From assembly GCF_020520425.1 (NCBI RefSeq), contig NC_079491.1, positions 31,921,449-31,985,448 of the forward strand: DNA of 64,000 bases. Reading direction: 5' to 3'. The notes beneath the pieces were generated by a model. The model saw nothing but the letters and a program-made list of their open reading frames with translations. It had not been told where the DNA came from and did no database searches. Below, one piece after another: positions 1 to 11,612 of this stretch (its first letter is position 1; every line of letters begins with the position of its first letter). A program made the translations under genes and the position numbers. The DNA is from Spinacia oleracea (lineage: Eukaryota > Streptophyta > Magnoliopsida > Caryophyllales > Amaranthaceae).

Positions 1-400
1 TCTGTTTAAGATTTGCGGCTGAAAATCTTGCAGGTTACATTTTTTGTTTTTTTCTGCTTCTCCTACATGTTCTCTTGATTTGTTCCCTTTCTTCATCGTT
101 ATGCATGCCACTATGCCAGTGTGTGTCTTGGGGTAGGTTGTTGGACACTTGGACAGCCTATCTTATGAGATACGGAGTAAAATGGAACTGTAAAAGTTGG
201 AATTTTTTTTTATAGAAAATATAATGTTTCCATTTGTAGTTGAGAGTTTGGTTACTTTTCGATCTGATGGTTACAACGATGGCCCTTTTCTGTAACTCAG
301 TAAATGTAATACCTCGGTTGGTTTATTTGCAACCTCTGTTAAGACACTGTGCTATTTGTTTGGACAATTTCTGATATTTTGTTTTTTCATTGGTATGTAG

Positions 401-588
401 CTGTTATGCGCTCTGATGGCTTTGAGTATCTTAAAGAGCACTGCCCTTCATTGCAGTCAGAGCTCTTGAAAACAGTTGCTGGTTGTGAGGATGATTGCAG
501 TAGCGCAGGTGGAAAGTCACGTAGTGTGTGGGCCCAACTCTCTGATGGTGGTGATACTAATGAAAGAAGGGTTAGGCCAAGGACTTGA
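401..588 (+). CDS. Last exon of a MATH-BTB (BPM-like) protein, partial
   Basis: The exon opens after an AG acceptor (tatgtag) and runs to TGA at 586-588. It encodes the C-terminal tail of a BPM-type protein: VMRSDGFEYLKEHC, then PSLQSELLKTVAGCE, and the end SVWAQLSDGGDTNERRVRPRT. From family knowledge, BPM proteins are substrate adaptors of CUL3 ubiquitin ligases, and this tail follows the BTB/BACK region. The MATH and BTB domains would lie upstream of the window. The ATG at 349 is in the intron and is not the start. Family assignment rests on recognising the conserved tail. Confidence 0.7.
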
Positions 589-1094
589 TACTATTACTTA
601 TTGTATTGTACCAGTACTTCCTGCAATGAAGTACATATCAGAAGAAAGGGCGGTCAGGCAATAGAGAGAGGACAGTAACTTAACACCGCCATTGTTGTGC
701 TGGTGTAATTGTTGTGAAGTGTGTTAACCTATGTACAAGTGGTTTAGCCTTCAAGTTGTTCAATTAACGCTTAGGGTGTTTTTGGCACCCAAGTTTGTTG
801 ATCAGTATGAAGTGCAAAATGTTCATGCAGAATGTCCATGTAAATCACTTCATTTTTCCTTAAAATTGCAATATTTGTCCAAGGGCTCCCTCTCACAAAC
901 ACCCCCATATGAAGGGAATAAAAAATTATCATTAGTAAATCTCCTTACTGACATTAGTAAGGATTATTATTATTAACCCTACATAACATATTCTAATCTA
1001 CATCTCTAATTCAGACAGTCCTCTTAAGTGTCTCCTCACATGTTATGAAATGTTTAAAGCTTGTTGATTGTACATAAAGTTGATTATCTTTTTG
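589..1094 (+). other. 3' UTR and spacer after the BPM-like gene
   Basis: No coding signal is visible. The first few hundred bases after the stop are probably 3' UTR. The rest is AT-rich spacer up to a LINE fragment. Confidence 0.4.
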
Positions 1095-1519
1095 GTAGGT
1101 TTTGGTGGGCTAATTCTGGTGAAAGGGGTATCCATTGGGTAAAGAAGGATACTATCAATTGTCGAAAGTCATTGGGGAGGCTACACCCTCGTTTGGTTCA
1201 TCTTCTCAATGATGCTCTTTTATTCAAATAGGCTATGCGGCTTCATCATAAGCATGATATTTGGGTTTCTAAATTCATCTTTAGTCCTCATGAGTCATGG
1301 CTTTTGTATTTGTAAGAATATGGGTAGAAACATTGCTATCAAGTTTCAAAGGTTTTGCTTGGAAGATTGAAAAAGGGACGAACATTCTGGCTACTAGTAT
1401 GGCGTGGGTTAATGGAAATATTCCAGAGGTCAAGTCTAACCAAATTTTAGCAGACTCTGGAGGGTCATAAGTTAAAGATTTGATCGAGACCAATGGTATT
1501 CACTGCAACTTAGATATAA
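1095..1519 (+). pseudogene. LINE reverse-transcriptase fragment (decayed)
   Basis: Translation near 1099-1220 gives FWWANSGERGIHWVKK and a following leucine-rich stretch ending LLNDALLFK. This matches the block after the RT palm in plant L1-type LINEs (W.....IHW followed by GGLG-type and N.ALL motifs). Later pieces such as VLLGRLKKGRTFWLLV are in another frame, and stops interrupt it, so it is a dead 5'- and 3'-truncated copy. It ends where the Helitron end begins at 1520. Confidence 0.5.
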
Positions 1520-2829
1520 CTAGTATTGATGCCCGTGCTATGCACGAATTTGTCAATTTCCGTACATCTTTGTCTTATTATGTCATCGTATATAAGTAGG
1601 TGTTTTATAAATTATACGTATAATAGAAAATTAAATAGGTCCCTTTTCAAGTTGGAATATAAATGTGTTCTTAATATTTAAAATGTTTATGCATAAGGCA
1701 CCATAGACTTTGCATATACATATACTTTGTATAAGTATAGACTCCCTTTGTTCTTATTTTTTTTCTATTCTATTTAGTCCATCCTTTAAAGATTGCTTCA
1801 TTTTCGTATATTTTTTATTAAATTTACCCAATTGACCCATTTACTTTGCTTTCAGTTTCCTTTAATATAAAAGGAACTATTAATGTAATAATTAATTAAT
1901 TCTATTCATTACAACTAAAATACATTTTCTCTCTCCATCTATTTCTCTCTTGTTGGGTTCTCTTTGTAAAAGTTTGACATGGTATACTACGAAGTATATA
2001 TCAATTTGACTATTCTATCATTTTTTTTGTTTGACTATTTTATGCACTCCCTATGGTATTATGGTATTTTGTATTTGAGAAAATTCACTATGTGTAATTC
2101 TATCTTATTATTTTAAAGGGGATAATTGTATCTTAAATTTATCTGTTATTATCCCTGGTCGAGTACTTATTAAATTTATCTTTTTTTATTTTAAATATCT
2201 GAAATATATTATTTACATATTTGATGACGTGAAAATATATTAGTTAATCGTACTATTAGAAATTAATAAATTAAGTATTACTCCGTAGTAGTAAATAACA
2301 CGAAAGTATCTTTCATAAATGACCCTCAATTTACCTACTTTTGTTGCCCTAATAAAGGTAAATTAAGTTCCCTATTTATTTGATCTTCAATATAAATTTT
2401 TAACTATAATTAAAAATAATATTTGTAAAACTATAGGGTAATATTTAATTATTTATTGAAAAAAGTCTAATAAAATAAATAAAATTAAAATTACCAATTT
2501 GGAAAACAAAAAATAACTTGAAGAAGGACGAATGTCTGGCTAAGTAACGGCATCCTTGACGATGATGTTACAATTACAAAAAAAAAAAAAAAAAAGTGAA
2601 ACCAATTACTAATTCATCGTTATTATCAATTGCTTAATTTCTCCATCTTACTTTGATTCATGTCTTTGATTACATTGCCGCGGGATGATCTATCCTCCAT
2701 CTCAGAATGTTGGCTATTTTTATTATGAAATGTCGATTGTATTATGTTTTATCTTGTAATATTTTTTTTATCATATTGTTCAATTTTACTGTTTTAATAG
2801 TATGCTTTAACACAAATTCTTATTTACAA

Positions 2830-3117
2830 TGGTTGTACAATAAATATTGTACACCAAAGTAAAAGTTAACTCAAAATGTCTAAAAGTTAAACTTATATAT
2901 GTAAAAGTTATCCAATTTTTATTGATAAATTTTTTCATTTTAATAAAAATTGTTTCTTCAAAATCACTAATAATTTATAAAATTAATCATTTAACTCTTT
3001 AAAATGTTTATCTATCTACATTTTTTTACTAATATAAAAGTTAATCAAAACTAGGTTAAAGTTACAAAAAAATAGGTAAAAGTTATCTTGGTGTACAATA
3101 AATTTATTGTACACCTA
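2830..3117. mobile_element. MITE with TTGTACAATAAAT ends
   Basis: The left end reads GTTGTACAATAAATATTGTA and the right end, reverse-complemented, reads GGTGTACAATAAATTTATTG. Both then continue with CACCAA and AAAGTTA-type sequence, giving inverted repeats of about 40 bp around a non-coding core. It sits inside the Helitron. No clear target duplication was found. Confidence 0.5.
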
Positions 3118-3741
3118 GTGCGCGCAAGACCTTTTGATGCTTTAATTATTGTTGGTTTCAGAGAATGTTGGATGGATTATTGAGAAAATTGTTTGGCAAT
3201 CTGGGCAGAATTGAGTTATTTTTTGTGGGTTAGGTTTTCAATATTGCATCGTTGACTTGACAATCTGAAATTAGGGCTTTTACATACATAGCACCCTTTA
3301 GATGATGTGCATGTTAGAGTTGTTTCTGATTTAGCTCGATGCATGTGTCGATTATGGCCTGTTGCATGGGTGGGTTTCAGAGGGCAAGCTTTATCTTAGA
3401 GATTTCACAGAAATTGGAGGTTTATGAATAAGATAAAATAAATTGAGGCGAACCATGGGAGCATAGCACTTGAATTCATACTTAATTGTCAGTTCCCGTC
3501 AAAAAAAAAAAATTTGTCAGTTATTAAGAGCACTTGTAACCTTAAAGTCCTTACCATTTATTTTGAAGTAGGAAAACCATTTGAATTCAAGAACAAATTC
3601 CTCTTTTACTTTAGTCAAACACTTTCTCATGCTTTCTTTTCCTTTAATAGCTGATTTTGGAACATGTTTCAGGGGCATGTGGTTGGCAACTATAAGCTGG
3701 AAATCAATTCGATTCCCAATCCTATAATGTGTTATTATGTA

Positions 3742-4064
3742 CTCCCTCCGTCCCTTAATATTCGCACCGGTTTGACCGGTGCGGAGTTTAAGACATTTGA
3801 ATTAACTTATTAATTTAATGGGTGTTAGTTGATAGTGGGGTATTTTTTAATATAGTTATGGAAAATGTGTAAGAGGTGGGGAGTGGTGAGTGGGGGTGTG
3901 AATTTTTAAATGATTTTTTGTAGGGAATAGGGGTGTAGGTGGGGTTAGTAAGTAAGTGTGAGAAATAAAATAATATTAATATAATTTCCATTTATAGAAA
4001 CGGTGCAAGTATTAAGGGACGACCCGAAAAGGAAAGCGGTGCAAGTATTAAGGGACGGAGGGAG
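3742..4064. mobile_element. Stowaway-type MITE
   Basis: Ends are CTCCCTCCGTCCCTTAATA and its inverse TATTAAGGGACGGAGGGAG, flanked by TA on both sides (3740-3741 and 4065-4066). This is the Tc1/mariner-derived Stowaway pattern. An internal palindrome ACCGGTTTGACCGGT follows the left end. A close relative lies at 32,891-33,215. Confidence 0.85.
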
Positions 4065-4497
4065 TATGTGTTATTATGTATGTTGGGATTTTTGTGCGTG
4101 AGTTTTTGTGTATTCCATCAAAAGCTTATATACGAAGTATATAAAAAAAAAGTAGAAGAGAAGTAGGATAAATTTTAGTTGGAATCTATCTTTATCATAT
4201 CTCCAATGAATATTTAATCATGGCAAGACTCTAATATTATTTATTTAATTAATTAGTAAGTTCACTATAAGTGATGACGTGGAAATCCTACGTGGCGCTC
4301 CGAAAATTCTTGAAAAAACTCCCCTTTATATATATATATATTATATTCGACAAGGATTTGAGTGTAAGGATGCTAATGAGATCTCACAAATCTCTATTAC
4401 ATAAGTGAAGAGGGGAGGAGCATTTCGGTAATCACACGTCTGGTGTCCCTCTTGAAATAGTCCATTATACCCTTGGTAAATGAAAAACAATTTTTTA

Positions 4498-4755
4498 GGG
4501 TAAAATTGCTAAAAGGGACCTTTTATAGTCCAAATTTTGCGAAAAATGACCTTAATTTTTTATTTTATTTTTGTAAAAACACACCTAAATGAAAAAATTA
4601 TTTGCGAAAGACAAAAAAAAAGAATATTCAGGCATTGACTCTCCAAAACCTGCGTTGACTCTCACGTGCTCCCTGTTTTCTCTAAATGCACCCCTTTTTC
4701 CCTCCAAAAGTGTGAGTATATAACCCACTTTCAAAACCTAAAAAAAAAAAAATCT
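4498..4755 (+). repeat. Left terminal inverted repeat of the MULE
   Basis: It matches the reverse complement of about 10,575-10,799 block by block. Shared pieces include TGTAAAAACACACCTAAATG, TTGACTCTCACGTGCTCCCT and ATGCACCCCTTTTTCCCTCC. Confidence 0.75.
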
Positions 4756-5527
4756 GGCAAAACCCTTCACCTCCTGCAGCGCCATCAATGAAGCTTCCAT
4801 CAATGAAGCGTCATCAATGAAGGACGAAAAAATAGACCAATAAGCACAGTAAGTCATCATCAATGGTCCAACTACTTATATTCAATGTTTTTTTTTTCTC
4901 ATTTTTGGCAAAAAATTATGACTCTTTTTTCCCTTTTTGGCGAAATATTATGTACCTTCTGCTAATCTTTGCTCCTGCTGTACTTCTATGGCTAATAATG
5001 AAAAGGGAAAGGCGTCATCATCAAGGAAAAGGAAGAGGAAGGAGACAAGAGTCAACAACTACCTAAATTACAGAGTAATACACAAAGATAGGTAAATTAC
5101 CATTTTTAAACCTTGATTTTACTGTAAAAATTAGGGCTTAGTTTACTAATTAATTGGGATTAGTGAAACACGTGTATTTGTTAAATTCTGGCAATATTAC
5201 TTAGTGTTCCTAAAAAATCGATTATAATACTGATTAGGGTTTATTGTTGATAATTGAATAAATTGATGCTTTATGTGGTTGTTTATGTGTGGTTATTACG
5301 GATGATTAATTACGAATAGATATGTAATGGTGGGAAATTTGGTCTTAATTAATATGGTTGCTTAATTTGGATATTTTGACACATTTTGCCAAATTGTTGA
5401 ATTTGTAATGTTGAATTATTTGTTGTTGGCATATCTGTGATGAAATTGAAAATTGAATGTAGTGTGTCGTTGTATGTGCATCAAGTTTAACGGTAGGATT
5501 AACGTAGAACAAAGTTGGTATAAATTG

Positions 5528-8500
5528 ATGGAGCCCGTCACTATTAGGTTGTTCCATGGGGGTCAGTTTATATCTAGAAATAACAAAACTACGTATGAGA
5601 GGGGGGAAATCCTAAGGTTGGTATGTCACTCAAAACAAATGTGGAGGAAATTTGCTACTTTGAATTTGTAGATTGGATTAGGAGGGAATTGAGATACGAA
5701 GAAGTAGGTCAGATATGGTTTAAGAAGCGAGGGTGTAGTTTACATGGGAATGGAAGGAAAGCGATCAAGAGTGATGTTGAGATTCCCGAGTTTTTGAGTG
5801 CACCCGAGAAGGATGGGTCGTACCAATTGTATGTGACACATGTTGAGAAGGAGTATGATGATCGTAGTCGTTTTCCCACATATGTGAAGTGGTATAGTGA
5901 TAGTGGAACCCAATCAAGTGGTGGAGGGAGAAATTATGTGAGTGGTGACACATCAAGGGGGGGCCCACACATTAATCTAGTCAGCAGTACAGTCAGCAGC
6001 TCAAGTCAAAACCCTAATTCTGGTCAACACTCTACACATAGCCACACTATAAATAACTTTCCTCCACACACAAATCAGTCCAAAATACTCCCACCTTTCA
6101 TTCTGCCCCCCCCCCCCCACTGTCCTGCTTCCATCCACACTACTCAAATTTCCCCCACTGTTAGAGAAAGCAGTGAGACAAAAAATCCGAACAGTGTCCC
6201 TTTTTAAGAGAACACTTACTGAAAAGGAGGCATTGCTGAAACACAAATCAGCTGGGGGTGAGGGAAGAGCTGCTGTGGGTGAGGAAAGAGTTGCTGAGGG
6301 TGATCAGATTTCAACTAGGGGTGAGGGAGCCAAGGAGATATCTATTGATAATGAGCTGATAGCTGAAACAGGTGAGCAGAGATCCAGAACAGCTGAGTGT
6401 GAGGGGAGAGCCGCAGGAACTGAGGGGAGAGCTGCTGAGGGTGAAACATGTGAAGAGAATTATTGAGGGTGAATCTGAAAATGACAGTGATGTCTTGCTG
6501 AGTGAGGGTGATCGACTATGAAGATGAGAGTGATGATGATTTGTTCCATAGATATGTGGACCATGAGATAACTGAGGGGGTTGAAAGGAGTTTAGTAGGT
6601 CTGCATCAAGCATCATCAGGTGAAGATAGGGAAGAAAAGGAAGGAAGGGAAGAAGATGAAGATTGTATTGAGGGTGAGTTAGACATTGGGGATGATGATG
6701 AACTTAATGACACTGATAATGAGGTTGTTAGTATAGTAGGATCAGATGACGAAGGACCTGATTACCCTTGTTTCAATCCCAGTGTTGATTTCAAAAGTCC
6801 AATTGAGTTGTTTAAGGGGTTGAAGTTTCCATCAAACACTGTTTTGAGGAAGGCAATTAGGCACAATGCCATCCAGAAAGGCTATAACTACTATTATTTG
6901 CACAACAAGAAGAATAGAGTGTCTGTGTATTGTGCAAACAGATGTGGGTGTCCTGTGAAGGGAGGTAGGTCAGTGGAGTGTGTGTGTAAAAAGAAGAGGA
7001 AGTGCATATTTGAAATACATAGCAGAAAACTAAAGGGAGAGGAAAGTTGGCAAATAAAGAGTATTAGGCCAACACATATTTGTGGGTGGCAGTTTGACAA
7101 CCCAAAGGTTACCTCAAAGTACCTAGCCGAGAGATACTTAGAGGATTGGAGGGATGAACCTAACACAAAAATAAAGGCATTCATAAGACGAGCAAGGGGG
7201 GAAGTGAAATATGAAATTGGGTATTACAAAGCTTACTATAGCAGATCTTTAGCTATGAAAATGATCTTTGGGGATGCTAGTTTAGAGTACAAAAGGGTAT
7301 GGGACTATGCAACATCTATTAGGAAGTACAACCCGCGAAGTACAGTTGTGGTAAAGGTACAAGGCATAGAAAACCCACCTCCACTATTTCAGAGGTTGTA
7401 TGTGTGTTTGCAGGCTTGCAAAGAGGGGTTTATGGCTGGCTGCAGGCCATTAATAGGGGTTGATGGGGCACATTTGAGGGGAGCATACCCAGGTATATTG
7501 CTAACTGCAGTTGGGAAGGATGGTTACAACAACATCTTCCCTGTGGCATGGGCTGTAGTGGAGACTGAAAATGCTGAAACATGGAGCTGATTCTTGGAGC
7601 TTTTGAGAGCTGACATCATCTCTGTGGCTGACTCTGTTACTTGGGTTCATGAGAAGGAAGATGTGACCTACATGTCTGACTGACAGAAGGTACTATCCTC
7701 CCCCTAAGCTTTCCATTACTTATTGTTTCAAATTGTTTTATGTTATGTTATTGTGTAGTTATTTGGACATATTTGTTATTTTTTTAACTTGATCGTGTCC
7801 GATCTCAAACCCGAGTATATAATTCTCAAAATTGGACATATTTGTCATTTTTTAACTTGATCGTGTCCGATATCAAACCCGAGTATATAATTCTCAAAAT
7901 TGGACCTATTTGTTATTTTTTAACTTGATCGTGTCCGATCTCAAGCCCGAGTATATAATTCTCAAACATGGACATATTTGTCATTTTTTAACTTGATCAT
8001 GTCCGATCTCAAACCCGAGTATATAATTCTCAAATTTGGACCTATTTGTTATTTTTTAACTTGATCGTGTCCGATCTCAAACCCGAGTATATAATTTTCA
8101 AACATGGACATCTTTGTAATTTTTTAACTTGATCTTTGTGATCTCCGTATCTGACTATCCAATGCATTCATGGTTGTCTGGTGTGCAGGGTTTGCTTGAT
8201 GCTTTCAGAGCAGTCATGCCAAATGCAGAGACCAGATACTGTTGTAGGCATATCTGGACTAACTTCAAAGGCAAGTTTCCTGGTGTAGTGTACAAAGAAC
8301 ATTTCTGAAAGGCAGCTAGAGCTTCCACAAAGGTATTCTTACTCTATACTTGCTTTCCTGATGTAATGTGGTCTGTCTGTCTGTATACAGCTTGATCTAA
8401 CACATACATATATTGTTGCCAGCATCATTTCAACACTCACATGGCAGCTACAAAAGAATTGAATGTTGATGCATTTAAGTACTTGGCTGACATCAACACA

Positions 8501-9331
8501 ACTCACTGGTCTAGACATGGGTGTAGCACTGCTTCTAAGTCAGGAATGCTATTAAACAATTGTTGTGAGAGTTTTAATAATGTGTTGAGGGAGGCAAGGG
8601 AAAAACCAATACTACAACTGATGGAGTGGGTTAGGAGGTATGTCATGGAGAGATTCAATTCAAAAAGGGAGGGACTGAAGGGATTTAAGGGTGTTATTAT
8701 GCCGTCTGTTGTTAAGATGGTTCAATAGGGTCTTAAGCAAGTGCATAACATGAGAATCCGACAAGCTGACTTACATGAGTTCTAGGTGGACCATGACCAG
8801 GACACATTTGTTGTCAACTTAGAAACTAAAGTATGTGGATGCTACAGATGGAGTCTAATGGGAATTCCTTGCTGGCATGCATTGGCATGTATTCAAACAA
8901 AGAGGCTCAACTACGAAGACTTCATCTACCCTGCCTATCATGTTCAAACTTATGCCAAGTCTTATGCCCCACCATTCAAATGTATGCCTGGTCAGAACCA
9001 ATGGGATCAAACACCTTACCCAGGTCCATTGCCTCCACCTTACAGAAAAATGCCAGGCAGGCCAAGCAAACACAAGAGGCATAAGGCAACTGGAGAGGAT
9101 GAAGACAAGCAGCCTGTTAAGAGAGCAAAGAGGCAAAAAAAGTGCAGCAGGTGTGGTGGACTTGGACACTACAAACCTAAGTGTCATATGCCTGCACCAC
9201 CTGGTGAAACAGTGGCAGCTTCAACCCCTGCTGGTCATACTGTTGGTGGTCAGACTGCAGCTCAAGAAGCTTCTGTGGTTCAATCCTCCCAAGGTGCTTC
9301 TCAACTTAACCCAAGTCAACAAAAAGAATAG
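5528..9331 (+). pseudogene. MuDR-type transposase, broken
   Basis: Order of parts: a PB1-like N-terminus (MEPVTIRLFHGGQF) from 5528; a Gly/Glu/Ala-rich linker; a MuDR DNA-binding region with ...CPVKGGRSVECVCKKK at 6800-7100; the MULE DDE core with GVDGAHLRGAYPGIL near 7460; a SWIM zinc finger (CGCYRWSLMGIPCWH) near 8835; and a CCHC knuckle (CSRCGGLGHYKPKC) near 9150. Frameshifts lie near 5617, 6110-6200 and 6470-6500. In-frame stops are at 7588 (after ETWS), 7681 (after MSD), 8306 (after HF), 8726 and 8783. Introns run about 7690-8188 and 8332-8422. The protein would have cut and joined the TIRs. It cannot be made from this copy. Confidence 0.85.
7761..8135. repeat. Intronic minisatellite, about 69-bp unit
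   Basis: About five copies of a unit of about 69 bp occur head to tail inside the first transposase intron. Each contains TTTTTAACTTGATCGTGTCC and CCCGAGTATATAATTCTCAA with few differences between copies. Confidence 0.85.
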
Positions 9332-9956
9332 ATTAGGTTGTTAGTCAGTTGGAATACTGGTTTTTGATAGTTTGTAAGTTAAATGAATACAATTGCTGCT
9401 TGCTTGTCTCTTGCTCTTATTTTGGTCATGAAACTGAAGTCAACTTTGATATGCTAAAGTCAACATTAGTCATTTTGACTACTTTTGTAAAATTATGTCA
9501 ATTTCACCTCTTATATAAGTGTGTTTCTCTCCAATTTGTCATCTTAGATAAGTCCGTTTCATTTTGGTCACGAAACAAAGTACCTTAAACACGACACAAT
9601 ATATTCAAATCGACGGCTGCCAAAATAAACATCACCTTAACTAAAGCATCAACAAAATACGGGAAGATTCATACCAACAAAACAAATTAGTTTTAAATTT
9701 TTACGAGTCCGATTAATTTTGGCAAAATAAACGAGGCAAACTTTCCATTCATTCTTAACCACAATGGTTTGATTACAACAACAAATGCGTTAAACCTAAA
9801 GGCATTACAATGAAGAATTAAACCAAGCCTAGATTCTTAATTGCCTAACATATCGATAATAAGTTCATCCTACCATCTACCCAAATAGCTTGATTACAGT
9901 AAAACTAAAAATCACAGACACAATTACACACACACAAATCATCCCCATTAGCTTAT
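9332..9956. other. Spacer between convergent MULE genes
   Basis: AT-rich, with no coding signal. It probably holds the 3' ends of the transposase (plus) and GRF (minus) transcripts. Confidence 0.4.
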
Positions 9957-10325
9957 TCAATTCTGACCCAAGACAGGCTTGTCAGACCCCAAAACACCCA
10001 TCATCATGCCCTTGTTCTTCTTCAATCTGTCAACCTCTTCGACTAGCCTAATCTTCTCTTGTTCAATGCAAGCAAACCGGTTCCTCAAAATTGCAAGATC
10101 AGTGGACAACCTATGTTTTTCAGCAACTAGCACATTAGTAACATCCCTTTGCCATTCAACAATATCTTCATCAAGCCAATCAAATTTGTTGCACCCCCTT
10201 TTCCCAGTTTCAGGATTGTAGAATTTGCAAGCAATGAACTTTCTCCCGGGGTTTTCATGAGTCCAAGCAGTCCTCTTTGCTACAGGAAACCCACACCCAC
10301 ATTTCACTTCCTTCCATCCAGCCAT
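9957..10325 (-). CDS. GRF-type zinc-finger protein carried by the MULE
   Basis: An uninterrupted 122-residue ORF. Residues 1-55 form a GRF zinc finger: CGCG at about 9-12, then NPGRKFIAC, then a final Cys in KRGCNKFDWLDED. From family knowledge, the GRF fold binds single-stranded nucleic acid. Residues 56-115 are predicted coiled coil (heptad-like LAILRNRFACIEQEK, LVEEVDRLKK). It lies inside the MULE, convergent with the transposase and starting near the right TIR, which may hold its promoter. Intactness next to a dead transposase could mean selection, or just short length. Its role in transposition is unknown to me. Confidence 0.75.
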   Translation of the reverse strand: MAGWKEVKCGCGFPVAKRTAWTHENPGRKFIACKFYNPETGKRGCNKFDWLDEDIVEWQRDVTNVLVAEKHRLSTDLAILRNRFACIEQEKIRLVEEVDRLKKNKGMMMGVLGSDKPVLGQN

Positions 10326-10574
10326 AATTACTGCAACAAGTAATCAACAACATCTGATTCAGTTGATTTACAAAATTTGGGAAAAAACCCTAAATTTTCG
10401 ATAATTCAAATTCCACAAAATTAGAAGGAATTCTTACCAGATAATTCGTGCCCAGACTCGAATTTTGATGGAGATGCTTGCAATGATTCGTTATTCAACT
10501 TAATTTGAAGAGAGGTTGGAATTTTTTTCGAGTGTGGGGTGGGGGGGATGAAGAAGAACAGAGGAGGGAGATAT

Positions 10575-10799
10575 GATGAACGAATATTTTTTTTAGGTTG
10601 AGTGGTATATAGGTTGATTTTTTGGAGGGAAAAAGGGGTGCATTTAGAGAAAACAGGGAGCACGTGAGAGTCAACGCCGGATTTGAAGACTCAATGCCAG
10701 AATATTATTTTTTTTTTGTCTTTTGCAAATAATTTTTTCATTTAGGTGTGTTTTTACAATTTTTTTTTAAAAGGTCCTTTCCCTTTTAGCAATTTTGCC
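10575..10799 (-). repeat. Right terminal inverted repeat of the MULE
   Basis: Inverse of 4498-4755. It also lies directly upstream of the GRF ORF, so it may supply that gene's promoter and 5' leader. Confidence 0.75.
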
Positions 10800-11142
10800 T
10801 AATAAAAGTACTCATTTTCCTATTTCTTTAATGTTTTCTCTCTCCTTACTTTATTCTTTAAATATATTTACTCTTACACACAATCATTACTCAAATCCCA
10901 ATACAAACCAAGATTCTATTTTTCTTAAAACCATCATATTTCCCAAAAGTAACCAACATTAAGGAACAGAGAAAGTATTGTGTTTCTCCATTAGGGACTG
11001 ATAGTACAATAGCCAGTTAATTATACATTACAACGAGCCATGAATAAACAAGCAACACAATTGACATAAAAAAAATTAGAACCGTGAGCTATTGACCTAT
11101 TTTGACTTTTTGAGCTTTGTTTGTCATCAATCGTAGGTATAC
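10800..11142. other. Intergenic spacer
   Basis: AT-rich. No gene, element end or RNA signal seen. Confidence 0.4.
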
Positions 11143-11612
11143 TTAGGGGTGAGCACAACAGGGTACCCTGTTGAAATTCCAGGAATCGGAACCGGAACCT
11201 GTTGGTACCCTGTAATTTTGAAAATTTAAGTAAAATATTTATATTTTATTGAAAAACTATCTACTTTATGGTTTGGGCTTTGATTGTTTTATAGTTTGGG
11301 CTTAAGTTGCAATTCTATATTTATATTTTCTAAAAATTAGCTTGGATTGTTTTATATTTTGGGCACATAAAGCATTTTCATATGGCCCAGTTCCTTATTT
11401 TGGGTACTCCACGTTAAAATTAGTGTGTACAGGGTACCCAACAGGGTACCCGTTCTAAAAATTTGTTACCCGGAACCGGAACCTGTTGCAACAGGTTCCC
11501 AAATTTGTTACCCGGAACCAAACATGCACAACAGATTTCGGTTCCGGAACCGCAGGTTTCTAACCGATTCCGATTCCGATTCAGAGTACCCTGATTTTTT
11601 GCTCACCCCTAG
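11143..11612. mobile_element. Small TIR element with AGGGGTGAGCA ends
   Basis: Ends read AGGGGTGAGCA and TGCTCACCCCT. Just inside are degenerate repeats of GGTACCCTGTTG and GGAACCGGAACCTGTT. The termini resemble hAT-type MITEs, but no 8-bp target duplication is evident. The right half is part of the inverted repeat described next. Confidence 0.5.

Larger units (their letters stand above)
1520..4356 (-). mobile_element. Non-autonomous Helitron, minus orientation
   Basis: On the minus strand the 3' end is a short hairpin (CGTGC-TAT-GCACG), then about 11 nt, then CTAG followed by T. This is the classic Helitron terminus. At the other end (4260-4356) the minus strand reads TC, an AT-rich stretch, AAAGGGGAG and then GAGCGCCACGTAGGA. 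That layout matches the Helitron-like 5' ends at 29,231 and 30,936. Insertion between A and T fits the family. No Rep/helicase ORF is visible. The exact 5' end is uncertain by some tens of bases. Confidence 0.55.
4498..10799 (+). mobile_element. Mutator-like element (MULE) with long TIRs
   Basis: The two ends are long inverted repeats of more than 200 bp, starting GGGTAAAATTGCTAAAAGG on the left and GGCAAAATTGCTAAAAGG on the reversed right. Between them are a MuDR-type transposase pseudogene (plus strand) and an intact GRF zinc-finger ORF (minus strand). I could not find a convincing 9-11 bp target duplication. The outer boundary could lie a few bases further out. Loss of the duplication, together with the decayed transposase, suggests an old insertion. 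Confidence 0.8.

Noticed and set aside
349-400. N-terminal part of an ORF leading into the BPM-like exon
   Set aside because: It is intron sequence ahead of a clear AG acceptor; the BPM match starts at 401.
1736-2000. Possible half of a Stowaway MITE (GACTCCCTTTGTTCTTATTT)
   Set aside because: No matching inverse end or TA flank could be found.
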